DNA from: Rhodopseudomonas palustris
Lineage (GTDB): Bacteria; Pseudomonadota; Alphaproteobacteria; Rhizobiales; Xanthobacteraceae
Direction: 5' to 3'
DNA: 64,000 nt
Assembly (NCBI RefSeq): GCF_034479375.1
Contig: NZ_CP140155.1
Location: 1,860,001 to 1,924,000 of the forward strand
A program made the position numbers and the translations under genes. This document shows positions 25,964-35,559 of the stretch, piece by piece. Every line of letters starts with the position of its first letter. Position 1 is the stretch's first letter. A model generated the notes under the pieces. The model saw only the letters and a program-made list of their open reading frames with translations. It did not search any database and was not told the DNA's origin.

Positions 25964-27448
25964 TCAATGTCCGGCGGGGCGCGTATCGGCGCCCGGCTTG
26001 TCGTGGAGTGCGAAGCGGCGAACCAGTCTTTCGCTCGCTTCGTTGAGGCCGACGATCTCCACGGTCGCGCCCTCGCGCCGGAAGCGCAGGATCACCTTGT
26101 CGAGAATTCCGACGGCGGAGATATCCCATAAATGCGCCGCCGACACGTCGATCACGACGCGATCGAGCACCTCTTTGAAGTCGAACGCTTCCGCGAAGCG
26201 TTCGGTTGATGCGAAGAACACCTGCCCCGCGACCCGATAGGTCCGGCAGCTTCCATCGGACGCGAGCTCGGAGCTCACCGTGAACAGGCCCCTCACCTTG
26301 CTGGCGAAGAACAGGCCGCTCAGGATCACGCCGGCCAGCACGCCCTGCGCCAGATCGTGCGTCCACACCACGACCACCACCGTCACCACCATCACCAGCG
26401 ACGATTGCCACGGGTGAATCTTCAGATCGCGGATCGAATTCCAGCTGAAGGTGCCGATCGAGACCATGATCATCACCGCCACCAGCGACGGCATCGGAAT
26501 CCGGCTGACCAGCGGGCCCAATACGACGATCAGGAACAGCAGGAAGCTGCCGGCGACCAGCGTCGACAGCCGCGTGCAGCCGCCGGATTTCACGTTGATG
26601 ACGGACTGGCCGATCATCGCGCAGCCGCCCATCCCGCCTATGAAGCCGGTGGCGAAATTGGCGATGCCCTGCCCCCTGCACTCGCGCCGCTTGTCGCTCG
26701 ACGTGTCGGTGAGGTCGTCGACGATCTGCGCGGTCATCATCGATTCCAGCAGCCCGACCGCCGCCATCGTCAGCGAATACGGCGCGATGATCTGCAACGT
26801 CTGCCAGGTCAGCGGCACATCGGGAATCAGGAAGTGCGGAAGCGCGGAGGGTAGCTGCCCCATGTCGCCGACGGTGTTGACGTGGAGCCCGCCATAGATC
26901 GAGATCACGGTCAGGATCACGATCGCCACCAGCGGCGACGGCACCGCCTTGGTCAGCAGCGGAAACAGATAGATGATGGCGAGCCCGCCGGCGACCATCG
27001 CGTAGGTCACCCACGTCACGTTGATCAGTTGCGGCCACTGCGCGACGAAGATCAGAATCGCCAGCGCGTTGACGAAGCCGGTGACCACCGAGCGCGAGAC
27101 GTATTGCATCAGGAGATCGAGCCGCAGGAATCCGGCGATGACCTGAAACACACCCATCAGAATCGTCGCCGCGAACAGGTACTCGACGCCGTGGTCGCGG
27201 ACCAGCGGCACCACCAGAACGGCGACCGCCGCGGTGGCCGCCGAGATCATGCCGGGACGCCCGCCGACGAAAGCGATGATCACCGCGATCGAGAACGAGG
27301 CGTACAGTCCGACCTTGGGATCGACGCCGGCGATGATCGAGAATCCGATCGCCTCCGGGATCAGCGCGAGCGCCACGACGATGCCGGCGAGGATATCGCC
27401 GCGCGGATTGGAAAACCATACGCGACGAAGCGAAGCGATTGAGAACAT
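25964..27448 (-). CDS. SulP family inorganic anion transporter with STAS domain
   Basis: 494 residues: a transmembrane SulP domain ([55 protein letters not shown] with the SulP signature) with ten or more spans, and a C-terminal cytoplasmic STAS domain ([20 protein letters not shown]...). It imports sulfate or bicarbonate, probably with a proton or sodium ion. First gene of a two-gene unit with the universal stress protein. It lies inside the putative island; sulfate import could support thiol synthesis under arsenic stress, but that is only a suggestion. Confidence 0.92.
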   Translation of the reverse strand: MFSIASLRRVWFSNPRGDILAGIVVALALIPEAIGFSIIAGVDPKVGLYASFSIAVIIAFVGGRPGMISAATAAVAVLVVPLVRDHGVEYLFAATILMGVFQVIAGFLRLDLLMQYVSRSVVTGFVNALAILIFVAQWPQLINVTWVTYAMVAGGLAIIYLFPLLTKAVPSPLVAIVILTVISIYGGLHVNTVGDMGQLPSALPHFLIPDVPLTWQTLQIIAPYSLTMAAVGLLESMMTAQIVDDLTDTSSDKRRECRGQGIANFATGFIGGMGGCAMIGQSVINVKSGGCTRLSTLVAGSFLLFLIVVLGPLVSRIPMPSLVAVMIMVSIGTFSWNSIRDLKIHPWQSSLVMVVTVVVVVWTHDLAQGVLAGVILSGLFFASKVRGLFTVSSELASDGSCRTYRVAGQVFFASTERFAEAFDFKEVLDRVVIDVSAAHLWDISAVGILDKVILRFRREGATVEIVGLNEASERLVRRFALHDKPGADTRPAGH

Positions 27449-28199
27449 TTAGGATTTCGACCCGTGGGACAAGCAAACCCCATCCTCTGGATGGGCAGCG
27501 CATCGCGCATTGCGGAGCGTCAGGTGCGTTGCTTTGAATGATCCGAGGGATAGGCGCCCGGCCGAGCCACCCGGCTGCGCCGAGTCCGATTATCAAAGCA
27601 ATCTAGCGGACAGCAGGGTCGCGATTCAAGTGCTAACCTCGATGTGAGGCAGCTCGCCGCCGAAAACGTGGTCAAGGATCGAGATCTCAGCGCGATTTAC
27701 TGCCTTGCCAGGGCACGCGCTGACCTTCAAGCGACGACATCCTATTGAGGCGCTCAGAAGCGGAGCGCACCAATCGCCACACCCAGTTGAGATCCTGCGC
27801 GGCCAAGTGCTGCATAGCACTCTCGAGACTCGAGCCACCGCGAGACGGTGGCCGCCCATCACGCGTCCCGCGCATAGGTCCCATTTCGAGCAGGAGTCGT
27901 AGTGGACAAATGGTCCCCTCGGATTCAACTGTTTAGGCATTTCGTTACCCGGGACGCCGCCAAGCTGCAGCTCTTGGGCAGATCAGAGCCGAGCGTCGAT
28001 TCAGCGATCATACTAACACACTCATCGGCCGGGCCGTGAGATCACCCCTCCGAATTAGCTCAATCAACACTTTGCGCTCTCTTTCACCATGAAACCCACC
28101 GCAGCGCCCGTCGTAAGACTGGTGCAGTTCAAACTACCTATTTCGGTGCCAGCAGATCCACGATAGGATCGTCTCCAATAGGGATACCGGGAGGACGAA
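27449..28199. other. Gene-poor region upstream of aioX
   Basis: About 750 bases without a recognisable complete gene. A plus-strand stretch near 27643-27747 (LAAENVVKDRDLSAIYCLAR in one frame, then stop) looks coding-like but is too short to name. The last 200 bases are less GC-rich and should hold the aioXSR promoter. GGGAGGACGAA just before 28200 is the aioX ribosome-binding site. Confidence 0.4.
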
Positions 28200-29081
28200 A
28201 TGGGCTTCGGTCCAGACCAAGTGCTAAGCAGACGGGGCTTGGCCTGCTGGGTTGCGGGGCTCGTTTTGTCGTCGAACGCTCATGCGGCGGAGCCACGGCC
28301 GAATGCGCCGATCAAATTTGGCCTGACGCCCGTCTTCTTGATATCCGATCTTGAGCTGCTGGGACGCCTGCAGTCCTATTTGCAGCGCACAACAGGTTAT
28401 CAAGTATCGCTGATTTCGCGGCGCACCTATCAGGAAATTACCGCTCTTCTGACATCGGGACAGCTTGATGCGGCATGGATCTGTGGGTTTCCCTTCGTCG
28501 CCCATCGGTCCGAGCTTCAGTTGGTCTCGGTTCCATTGTGGCATCGCAAGCCGCTTTACCAATCCTACCTGATCGTAGACCGTGCGCGAGTTGCCGCGGA
28601 TGTCCACGATCTGCGGGGGGATATCCACGCGTTCTCTGATCCCGATTCAAACTCCGGATTTCTGGTCACCCGTGCGGCTCTGGCCGAGCGACGCCTTCGA
28701 CCCGAGACGTTTTTTTCGAAAACGTTTTTCACATACGGCCATCGCAATGTTGTGAGAGCCGTCGCGTCGGGGCTTGCCGGTTCTGGCTCCGTGGACGGCT
28801 ATGTCTACGACGTGCTCTCCGAGCTCGAACCGGCGCTGACCGCGCGGACAAGGGTCTTGAAAGCTTCCGAGCCGCTGGGCTTTCCTCCGATCGCTGCCCC
28901 GAAAACCCCGAATGACGGTCCACGACTGGCGGCACTGACCGCGGCGCTTCTTCGAATGAGCGATGACGATGAAGGCCGAACGGTGCTTCACCTGTTGCGC
29001 CTGGACGGATTCAGCATGGAGGATCCCGCGCTATTCGACTCGATCGCATCGAAGGCCGCATTGGTTGCGGCGGCTGGATGA
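28200..29081 (+). CDS. aioX: Arsenite-sensing periplasmic binding protein AioX
   Basis: 293 residues of the PhnD-like binding-protein family. After an N-terminal signal segment (WVAGLVLSSNAHA) comes PIKFGLTPVFLISDLELLGR, the start typical of AioX. Cys95, in AAWICGFPFV, lies where PhnD/PtxB proteins have a Y-F/Y-G-P binding motif; a conserved cysteine in this region is required for As(III) sensing in Agrobacterium AioX. Its stop overlaps the start of the aioS gene (ATGA), so sensor and kinase are translated together. It presents arsenite to AioS in the periplasm rather than serving an ABC transporter. Confidence 0.92.
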   Translation: MGFGPDQVLSRRGLACWVAGLVLSSNAHAAEPRPNAPIKFGLTPVFLISDLELLGRLQSYLQRTTGYQVSLISRRTYQEITALLTSGQLDAAWICGFPFVAHRSELQLVSVPLWHRKPLYQSYLIVDRARVAADVHDLRGDIHAFSDPDSNSGFLVTRAALAERRLRPETFFSKTFFTYGHRNVVRAVASGLAGSGSVDGYVYDVLSELEPALTARTRVLKASEPLGFPPIAAPKTPNDGPRLAALTAALLRMSDDDEGRTVLHLLRLDGFSMEDPALFDSIASKAALVAAAG

Positions 29082-30538
29082 TCGCCATGCGCCGCCTCTT
29101 CGACGGTTCATGGCCGATCACCCTGAAGGTGCCGCTCGCAGTCGCCGCCTTGATGATGCTTGTGGGATTTGTTCTATCCGAGCGGGTGCTTTCGCGGCTC
29201 ACCGACACTCAGGAACGCCACCTCATCGATCTGTCTCGATCCTATCTTGATGGCCTATCATCGGCAATCGCGCCGTCGATCCTGCGTGAAGACAACTGGG
29301 AGGTATTTGATGCAATCGCGCGCGCTCAGGAGCTGAACAAGAGTCTTCGACCTGCCGAAACCATCGTTACCAATGCCGACGGCATCGTCATTGCCGCGTC
29401 GGATCCCAAGCAGCATCCCATAAACTCCACCGTCAAGGACAAGCGACCCGGCACCGCTCTGAGTGACAACGAGATCTTCAGCTTCGACGCAGGCGCCAAT
29501 ACGGCGAGTGCCACGCGCATTCTGTCCTATCCCGGGCGCACCGCCGGCATCATTTACGCCAGCTTCGATACGCGGCATTTGGCGGCCGAGCGGCAGAATG
29601 TCGTCATCACCTTGGTCCTCACCAATGGCGTCCTCACCATCCTACTCGCTGCGGCCGGCTGGCTGCTGGTGGCGCGCATGATGCGGCCGGTGCGAATCCT
29701 GTCACAACATTTGGGCGTCGACCAGGAGACACTTGCTGTCGCAATTCCAGACCGCGTCGTTGCGGAAACCCGTGGCGAATTCAACCGTCTGTTTCACGGC
29801 TACAACGCACTGGTCAGATCGATGAAGGAGCGCGAGGATCTCGGCAAGCGCTTGGCCGAAGAAAAGCGGCTCGGCAGTCTCGGGCGGATGGCATCGGCGA
29901 TCGCGCACGAGATCAACAATCCGCTAGGCGGGCTTTTCAATGCGGTGTCGACCCTCAAAGCTCATGGCCATCTCTCAAACGTTCGCAACGCGAGCCTGGG
30001 CTTACTGGAGCGAGGCCTCACCGGCATCCGCGACGTGGTTCGGACCACGTTGGCGATTTACCGAACCGACGCCGCTCCGCGTGATCTTGCCCCCGCTGAT
30101 ATCAACGACCTCGGCCTTCTGATTACGCCGGAAGCTCGACGAAAATCGATCCAGATCGTCATAGACAATGCTTTGACTGGGTCGGTGCCGATACCGAGCA
30201 CGCCGATCCGCCAGGCAATCCTCAATCTCGTCCTGAACGCCGTCGCCGCAGCCCCAGACGCATCTGAAGTGAGCGTCTCGTCCGCTGCAACGTCGACGCA
30301 GATCACGATTGTCGTCATTGACCGCGGGCCGGGCCTGCCCCCACCGGCAGCCGAAGTGCTGACAGGCCGTTCGGGAGCTCCTCCTCCAATCGAAGGCGGA
30401 GGTTTGGGTCTTTGGACTATCAATCGGCTGATCACAGATCTGGGTGGAACGATCGAGGTCGAAAGACCGCTAGCTGGAGGAACCGCCGTACGGCTGCTGG
30501 TTCCATTTGCCGATGTGGAGTTGTCTGATGTCGCTTAA
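29078..30538 (+). CDS. aioS: Arsenite-responsive sensor histidine kinase AioS
   Basis: 486 residues: membrane helix about 15-35, a periplasmic sensor region to about 173, a second helix about 174-197, a HAMP-like linker, the HisKA box with H277 (AIAHEINNPLGGLFNA), and an HATPase_c domain (ILNLVLNAVAAA, DRGPGLPPP, EGGGLGLWTINRLI). The periplasmic part should contact AioX. Start overlaps the aioX stop and stop overlaps the aioR start, giving a translationally coupled aioXSR unit upstream of the oxidase genes. Confidence 0.92.
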   Translation: MIAMRRLFDGSWPITLKVPLAVAALMMLVGFVLSERVLSRLTDTQERHLIDLSRSYLDGLSSAIAPSILREDNWEVFDAIARAQELNKSLRPAETIVTNADGIVIAASDPKQHPINSTVKDKRPGTALSDNEIFSFDAGANTASATRILSYPGRTAGIIYASFDTRHLAAERQNVVITLVLTNGVLTILLAAAGWLLVARMMRPVRILSQHLGVDQETLAVAIPDRVVAETRGEFNRLFHGYNALVRSMKEREDLGKRLAEEKRLGSLGRMASAIAHEINNPLGGLFNAVSTLKAHGHLSNVRNASLGLLERGLTGIRDVVRTTLAIYRTDAAPRDLAPADINDLGLLITPEARRKSIQIVIDNALTGSVPIPSTPIRQAILNLVLNAVAAAPDASEVSVSSAATSTQITIVVIDRGPGLPPPAAEVLTGRSGAPPPIEGGGLGLWTINRLITDLGGTIEVERPLAGGTAVRLLVPFADVELSDVA

Positions 30539-31847
30539 CGGTCGCACGATCGGTCTTGTCGAGGACGACGCGATCATGGGCGAGAGCATCGTCCAGCGAC
30601 TGGCCCTTGAAGGCGCCACGGTCAGATGGTGGCGATGCGGGCAGGATGCGCTGAAGAACATCAAATCTAGTCCGCTCGAGGCGATCGTTTGCGACATTCG
30701 CCTGCCGGACATCGGCGGCGAAGACCTGTTTCGTGAGGCCGCGAGAGCATCCAAGCTTCCGCCGTTTCTGTTCATCACCGGTCATGGCGACATCGATCAG
30801 GCGGTCCGACTGATGAGGATCGGGGCGCACGACTATTTCACCAAGCCGTTCGAGCTGGACGACTTTCTGCTGCGGCTGACGGAATTGATAGGGCCACGCT
30901 CGGACACCAACAGCCATGCGCTCGGGCTTTCGCCGGCAATGAAGGACCTTGAACGTCTGTTGTTGCGCGTGGCCAGGCTGAATTCGACCGTGCTCATCAC
31001 CGGCGAGACCGGCAGCGGCAAGGAGGTTGCCGCCAGATATCTTCACGCGATGTCGGGCCCCGAGAGACGGCCGTTCATGGCTGTCAACTGCGCCGCCATT
31101 CCGGGCGAGATGCTGGAAAGCGAGCTTCTGGGTCACGAGAAAGGCGCGTTCACGGGAGCGTCGCAACGACATCTGGGCTACGCCGAACGCGCCGGTGAAG
31201 GGGCTCTGTTCCTCGACGAGATCGGCGATCTTCGGCTCGAGTTGCAGGCGAAACTGCTGCGCCTGATCGAGGAGCGAACATTCTACCGGCTGGGCGGCGA
31301 ACGCCCCATCCCGTTCAAGGGTCGATTGATCGTCGCGACGAATGCCAATCTTCCGAAGCTGGTCGAGACGGGTCGGTTTCGCGAGGATCTGTACTATCGA
31401 ATCAATGTCGTGACTGTACGAATCCCGCCATTACGGACTCGTCACGACGATATTCCTTGGCTGATGCAACGCTTCTTCGAAGAAAGCGCAGGCCGGATTG
31501 AGACATCGTTGAAAGGGATCAGCGCTCTCGCCGAGGAGACCGCCCTCGCCTACGCTTGGCCTGGAAACGTGCGGGAACTACGCAATCGAATGGAGCGGGC
31601 CGTTGCGCTTGGCCTGGGGCAATGGGTCATGCCAGGCGATCTCTTTCCAGATCAGGCAGACGACTCGGCTTCCGACGCCCAGATGGGCTCGCTCGAAGAC
31701 GCCCGTCAGAGCGCAGAGAAACGGCATATCCTACGCGCTCTGTCTGCGACCAGCGGAGAAATCGGCGCGGCTTCCAAATTGCTGAGAATCGGGCGCACCA
31801 CATTATGGGACAAAATGCGTCGCCTGAACCTGAGCGGAGAGAATTAG
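30528..31847 (+). CDS. aioR: Sigma-54-dependent response regulator AioR
   Basis: 439 residues, NtrC family. The receiver domain has acidic pair EDD and phosphoacceptor D56 in IVCDIRLPD; the AAA+ domain has Walker A GETGSGKE, the GAFTGAS loop that contacts sigma-54 and LFLDEIGDLRLE; the C-terminus has a Fis-type helix-turn-helix (GEIGAASKLLRIGRTTLWDK). ATG 30528 overlaps the aioS stop. It activates aioBA transcription with RpoN, in line with a -24/-12-like element before aioB. Confidence 0.93.
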   Translation: MSLNGRTIGLVEDDAIMGESIVQRLALEGATVRWWRCGQDALKNIKSSPLEAIVCDIRLPDIGGEDLFREAARASKLPPFLFITGHGDIDQAVRLMRIGAHDYFTKPFELDDFLLRLTELIGPRSDTNSHALGLSPAMKDLERLLLRVARLNSTVLITGETGSGKEVAARYLHAMSGPERRPFMAVNCAAIPGEMLESELLGHEKGAFTGASQRHLGYAERAGEGALFLDEIGDLRLELQAKLLRLIEERTFYRLGGERPIPFKGRLIVATNANLPKLVETGRFREDLYYRINVVTVRIPPLRTRHDDIPWLMQRFFEESAGRIETSLKGISALAEETALAYAWPGNVRELRNRMERAVALGLGQWVMPGDLFPDQADDSASDAQMGSLEDARQSAEKRHILRALSATSGEIGAASKLLRIGRTTLWDKMRRLNLSGEN

Positions 31848-31997
31848 GGCCGAATCGCAGCGCTGTGGCGCATAGATCGCTACGCGGAGCACTTCGTACC
31901 TACTTCCCTCGCAGACCCTTCACTGGAGCAGTTCTGTTTCCAACGGAATCAGCGCTGGCGTTTTGGGAGGCCCACCACAGGCACAGCTCATGGTGAA

Positions 31998-32095
31998 GAG
32001 GCGCGCGGCGCCGTCTCGAACCATGCGCCGCCTGCACGGCGTCGTCGCCCATCCTTCGAGACGCCCGGCTTCACCGGGCTCCTCTGGATGAGGAG
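31998..32095. repeat. Palindromic repeat, family A copy inside the island
   Basis: Contains GCCGTCTCGAAC... and ATCCTTCGAGACGCCCGGCTTCACCGGGCTCCT followed by CTGGATGAGG, clearly related to the element at 14721-14838 but more diverged. It lies in the 495-bp gap between aioR and aioB, upstream of the aioB promoter, and shows that the host's repeats have entered the island. Confidence 0.7.
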
Positions 32096-32285
32096 CCAGT
32101 GCATCTGGCAAGTACCATATGCTTCAAGCAATCGATGAAGCGTTCTCGCGTCCCCCGCCCGGTTCGCGTCCGTCGGTTTCCTGAACCAGCGGCATTGCAC
32201 CATGTTCGAAACTCCGAACATGAACGCCCGCGCCAATCGTCTCACCGCACTGCGAAGTCATGATTACACTCGCCTTTTGAGAGTG

Positions 32286-32301
32286 GCCCATCTCCTGCAG
32301 A
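32286..32301 (+). promoter_or_regulatory. Sigma-54-type promoter (-24/-12) of aioBA
   Basis: TGG, then CCCATCTCCT, then GCA: the invariant GG and GC are exactly ten bases apart (32287-32288 and 32299-32300), and TGGC/CTGC match most of the TGGCAC-N5-TTGC consensus. Transcription would begin near 32312, about 30 bases before the aioB ATG. It fits control by AioR, whose gene ends 440 bases upstream; an AioR enhancer site was not identified. Confidence 0.6.
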
Positions 32302-32342
32302 TGATTGCGCATCAAAGCGCGAAACTTCGGGAGCGAAACCAG

Positions 32343-32864
32343 ATGAAGAGATGCAACAATCAGGTCGATGCCGGCCGCCGCCGCTTCCTCAGCGGTGCGA
32401 GCCTTGCCGCAGCTGGTGCTGCCGTAACGACCATGCTGCCGACAGAGGCCAACGCGGCACCGACCTCGGCGAGGATCAACTATCCGTCCAATCGGCTTGC
32501 GAACTTGTCGCAGCTGAAGCTCAACGAACCGTTCGAAGTCAGCTATCCCGACAAAGATGCGCCAGGCGTGCTGCTCAAATTGGGGACTCGGGTCGAGGGC
32601 GGCATTGGGCCCCAGGGTGACATCGTCGGTTTCTCCACCGTCTGCCCGCACAAGGGCTTCCCGCTGCACTACACCGCGGATGACAAGACCCTGACCTGTA
32701 CCGGCCACTATGCACGGTACGACTGCGAGAAAGCAGGTCAGCAGATCTGGGGGCATGCAACACAGAACCTCGCGCAATATGCACTGCGTGTCGACGGCAA
32801 GGGTGACATCTACGCGGACGGCGTCGATGAACTACTCTATGGCCGACTTTCCAACGTGCTCTGA
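32343..32864 (+). CDS. aioB: Arsenite oxidase small (Rieske) subunit AioB
   Basis: 173 residues. A Tat signal (GRRRFLSGASLAAAGAAV) exports the folded heterodimer. Rieske [2Fe-2S] ligands are C101-P-H103 and C119-T-G-H122. The residues that form a disulfide in the betaproteobacterial enzyme are F106 and G121 here, as described for the Rhizobium NT-26 enzyme, which lacks that disulfide. ATG 32343 follows GGGAGCGAAACC; the longer frame reaches back across the promoter. The gene is 12 bases from aioA. Confidence 0.95.
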   Translation: MKRCNNQVDAGRRRFLSGASLAAAGAAVTTMLPTEANAAPTSARINYPSNRLANLSQLKLNEPFEVSYPDKDAPGVLLKLGTRVEGGIGPQGDIVGFSTVCPHKGFPLHYTADDKTLTCTGHYARYDCEKAGQQIWGHATQNLAQYALRVDGKGDIYADGVDELLYGRLSNVL

Positions 32865-32876
32865 CGGGAGGACATC

Positions 32877-35405
32877 ATGACCCACAAGCGACAAATCGAT
32901 CGCCTGCCCATCATTCCCGCGGATGCCAAGGAGCACAACGTTACGTGTCACTATTGCATCGTCGGCTGCGGCTACAAGGCTTACACTTGGCCGATCAACA
33001 AGCAGGGCGGCTACGACGCAAAATCGAACAAATTCGGCGTTGATCTCTCCAAGCAGCAGGCTGCGGAGACCAACGCGTGGTACGCACCGTCGATGTACAA
33101 CGTCGTCCGGCAGAACGGCCAAGACGTACAGCTTGTCATCAAGCCTGACGTCGATTGCGTTGTGAATTCCGGCCTGGGCTCGATCCGCGGCGCTCGGATG
33201 GCGGAGAACCACACCTCGCAGCAGCGCGGCACCCAGTTGCAGCGACTGACGGATCCGATGGTGTGGCGCTACGGCTCGATGCAGCCAACGAATTGGGACG
33301 ACGCGCTGGACCTGGTGGCGCGCGTGACGGCCGCGGTGATCAACGAGCAAGGCGAGGATGGCCTGTTCGTTTCGATGTTCGACCATGGTGGCTCGGCCGG
33401 CGGATATGAGAACACCTGGGGCACCGGCAAGCTCTATTTCGGCGCCATGAAGGTCAAGAACGTCCGCATTCACAACCGCCCCGCCTACAATTCCGAGGTC
33501 CACGGCACGCGGGACATGGGCGTCGGCGAACTCAACAACTGCTACGAGGATGCCGAACTCGCCGACACGATCGTCGCGATCGGCACCAATCCGCTGGAGA
33601 CCCAGACCAACTATTTCCTCAACCACTGGATCCCGAATCTGCGCGGGTCGTCGGTCGACAAGAAGAAGAAAGAGCTCCCGGACGAGGCGGTTGAAGCGGG
33701 CCGCATCATTATCATCGACCCCCGCCGGACCGTCACTGTTGCCGCCTGCGAGGCCGAGGCCGGCAAGGACCGTGTGCTGCATCTCGCGCTCGAGCCCGGC
33801 ACCGATCTCGTCCTATTCAACGCGTTGCTGAGCTACATCGCCGACAAGGGTTGGATCGACAAGGCCTTCATCGCGGCGAACACGTTGCCTGCGGACCAAG
33901 GCGCATCGCTCATTTCGCGACCGGGCGGCCTGCCGAACGATCAACCGCTGACCGACTTCGCCGCGGCGCTGGCCGCCAACCGAACCTCGATGGCCGATGC
34001 CGTGAAGATCACCGGTCTCAAGGCCGAGGACATCGTCAAGGCTGCCGAGTGGATCGCCCAGCCGAAGGCGGGGGGCAAACGCCGCCGCACCATGCTGGGT
34101 TATGAAAAAGGCATCATCTGGGGCAACGACAACTACCGCACCAACGGCGCGATCGTGAATCTCGCTCTCGCGACCGGCAATGTCGGGCGCCCCGGGGGCG
34201 GCGTGGTCCGGCTGGGCGGCCACCAGGAAGGTTATTCGCGTCCCTCGGACGCGCATGTCGGCCGGCCCGCAGCCTATGTCGACAAGCTCTTGATCGAAGG
34301 CCGGGGTGGCGTTCATCACATCTGGGCCTGCGACCACTACAAGACGACACTGAACGCCCTGAAGTTCAAGCAGATCTACAAACGCCGGACGGACATGGTG
34401 AAGGACGCCATGAACACCGTGCCATGGGGCGACCGCAAGGCCATGGTCGATGCGATCATGACGGCGGTTCGCCAAGGCGGGCTGTTCTCGGTCGACGTCG
34501 ACATCGTCCCAACCCAGATCGGCCAAGCCTCGCACGTGTGGTTGCCGGCGGCGATCTCCGGTGAAATGAATCTCACCTCGATGAACGGCGAAAGGCGCAT
34601 GCGGCTGACCGAGCGCTACATGGACCCACCGGGCAACGCGATCCCGGACTGCCTGATCGCCGCCCGGCTGGCCAACACCATGGAACGCGTGCTGCGCGAA
34701 CAGGGAAAGACCGCCTACGCCGACCAGTTCAAAGGCTTCGACTGGAAGACGGAGGAAGACGCTTTCCTCGATGGTTACGCCAAACATGAGAAGGGCGGCC
34801 AGCACGTCACCTATGCCAGGCTGAAGACGATGGGCACCAACGGCTTTCAGGAGCCAGCGACCGCCGTCGTCGACGACAAGATTGTCGGAACCAAGCGTCT
34901 CTATACGGACGGCAAGTTCTCGACCAAGGACGGCAAGGCCTTCTTCATGGCAGCGCCCTGGCGCGGCTTGCAGGCGGCGGGCAAGGCCGAGCAGAAGGCG
35001 AAGTACCGGTTCCTCGTCAACAACGGGAGAACCAATATGGTTTGGCAGAATGCGTTCATGGACCAGTACAATGACTTTGTCATGGACCGGATGCCCTACC
35101 CCTTCATCGAAATGAACCCGGACGACATGAAGGACCTGAGTTTGGGCGCGGGCGACCTCGTTGAGGTCTTCAACGACGCCGGCTCGACCCAGGCCATGGT
35201 GCAGCCGACGCCCACGGCGAAACGCAATCAGACGTTTATGCTGTTTGCTTTCCCGACCGGCGTGCAAGGCAACATCGTCAACGCCGGCGTCAACGAGCTC
35301 GTCATTCCGGACTACAAACACAGCTGGGCCGACATTCGCAAGATCGCGTCCGCTTCAGAGACGACGAAGCGGCTCTCGTTCAAGTCGCCTCAATTCAAGG
35401 CATAG
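32877..35405 (+). CDS. aioA: Arsenite oxidase large (molybdopterin) subunit AioA
   Basis: 842 residues, full length for the family. The N-terminal [3Fe-4S] motif is C24-x2-C27-x3-C31 (CHYCIVGC), the form specific to arsenite oxidase. The molybdenum bis-MGD domains follow, with many AioA-specific stretches such as NHWIPNLRGSSVDKKKKELP and RLGGHQEGYSRPSDAHVGRP. It oxidises As(III) to As(V) in the periplasm, passing electrons through AioB to a cytochrome. Neither an aioC-like cytochrome c nor a moeA gene follows, so host cytochromes and molybdopterin synthesis must serve it. Confidence 0.97.
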   Translation: MTHKRQIDRLPIIPADAKEHNVTCHYCIVGCGYKAYTWPINKQGGYDAKSNKFGVDLSKQQAAETNAWYAPSMYNVVRQNGQDVQLVIKPDVDCVVNSGLGSIRGARMAENHTSQQRGTQLQRLTDPMVWRYGSMQPTNWDDALDLVARVTAAVINEQGEDGLFVSMFDHGGSAGGYENTWGTGKLYFGAMKVKNVRIHNRPAYNSEVHGTRDMGVGELNNCYEDAELADTIVAIGTNPLETQTNYFLNHWIPNLRGSSVDKKKKELPDEAVEAGRIIIIDPRRTVTVAACEAEAGKDRVLHLALEPGTDLVLFNALLSYIADKGWIDKAFIAANTLPADQGASLISRPGGLPNDQPLTDFAAALAANRTSMADAVKITGLKAEDIVKAAEWIAQPKAGGKRRRTMLGYEKGIIWGNDNYRTNGAIVNLALATGNVGRPGGGVVRLGGHQEGYSRPSDAHVGRPAAYVDKLLIEGRGGVHHIWACDHYKTTLNALKFKQIYKRRTDMVKDAMNTVPWGDRKAMVDAIMTAVRQGGLFSVDVDIVPTQIGQASHVWLPAAISGEMNLTSMNGERRMRLTERYMDPPGNAIPDCLIAARLANTMERVLREQGKTAYADQFKGFDWKTEEDAFLDGYAKHEKGGQHVTYARLKTMGTNGFQEPATAVVDDKIVGTKRLYTDGKFSTKDGKAFFMAAPWRGLQAAGKAEQKAKYRFLVNNGRTNMVWQNAFMDQYNDFVMDRMPYPFIEMNPDDMKDLSLGAGDLVEVFNDAGSTQAMVQPTPTAKRNQTFMLFAFPTGVQGNIVNAGVNELVIPDYKHSWADIRKIASASETTKRLSFKSPQFKA

Positions 35406-35416
35406 CTCCCGTAAAA

Positions 35417-35449
35417 GTCAGCCCGCAGGCTTCTTGCATGCGGGCTGAC
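35417..35449 (+). terminator. Hairpin after aioA
   Basis: An 11-bp perfect stem, GTCAGCCCGCA with TGCGGGCTGAC, 11-nt loop, starts 12 bases after the aioA stop. The 3' side lacks a strong U-run (CATTCTTC) but the stem is preceded by AAAA. Probable terminator or processing hairpin. Confidence 0.6.
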
Positions 35450-35559
35450 CATTCTTCAACCCGGCATCACGTGGGTCCGATTGCGCGCGGCGATTCGACT
35501 GACGGGGATGGCTTCTCCCGACCATGCGCCGAACCGTGACTCCAACTGGTGACTGCCCC

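Noticed and set aside
25098..27596. 832-residue minus-strand frame covering the universal stress protein and SulP genes
   Set aside because: Its N-terminal two-thirds is an off-frame reading of SulP; only the last 284 codons (from 25952) are a real gene.
27626..27940. 104-residue minus-strand frame before aioX
   Set aside because: Composition and lack of ribosome-binding site or motif give no support; competing frames on both strands are equally long.
32102..32124. CTGGCAAGTACCATATGCTTC as the aio sigma-54 promoter
   Set aside because: The GG to GC spacing is twelve, not ten; the element at 32286-32301 has the right spacing and is closer to aioB.
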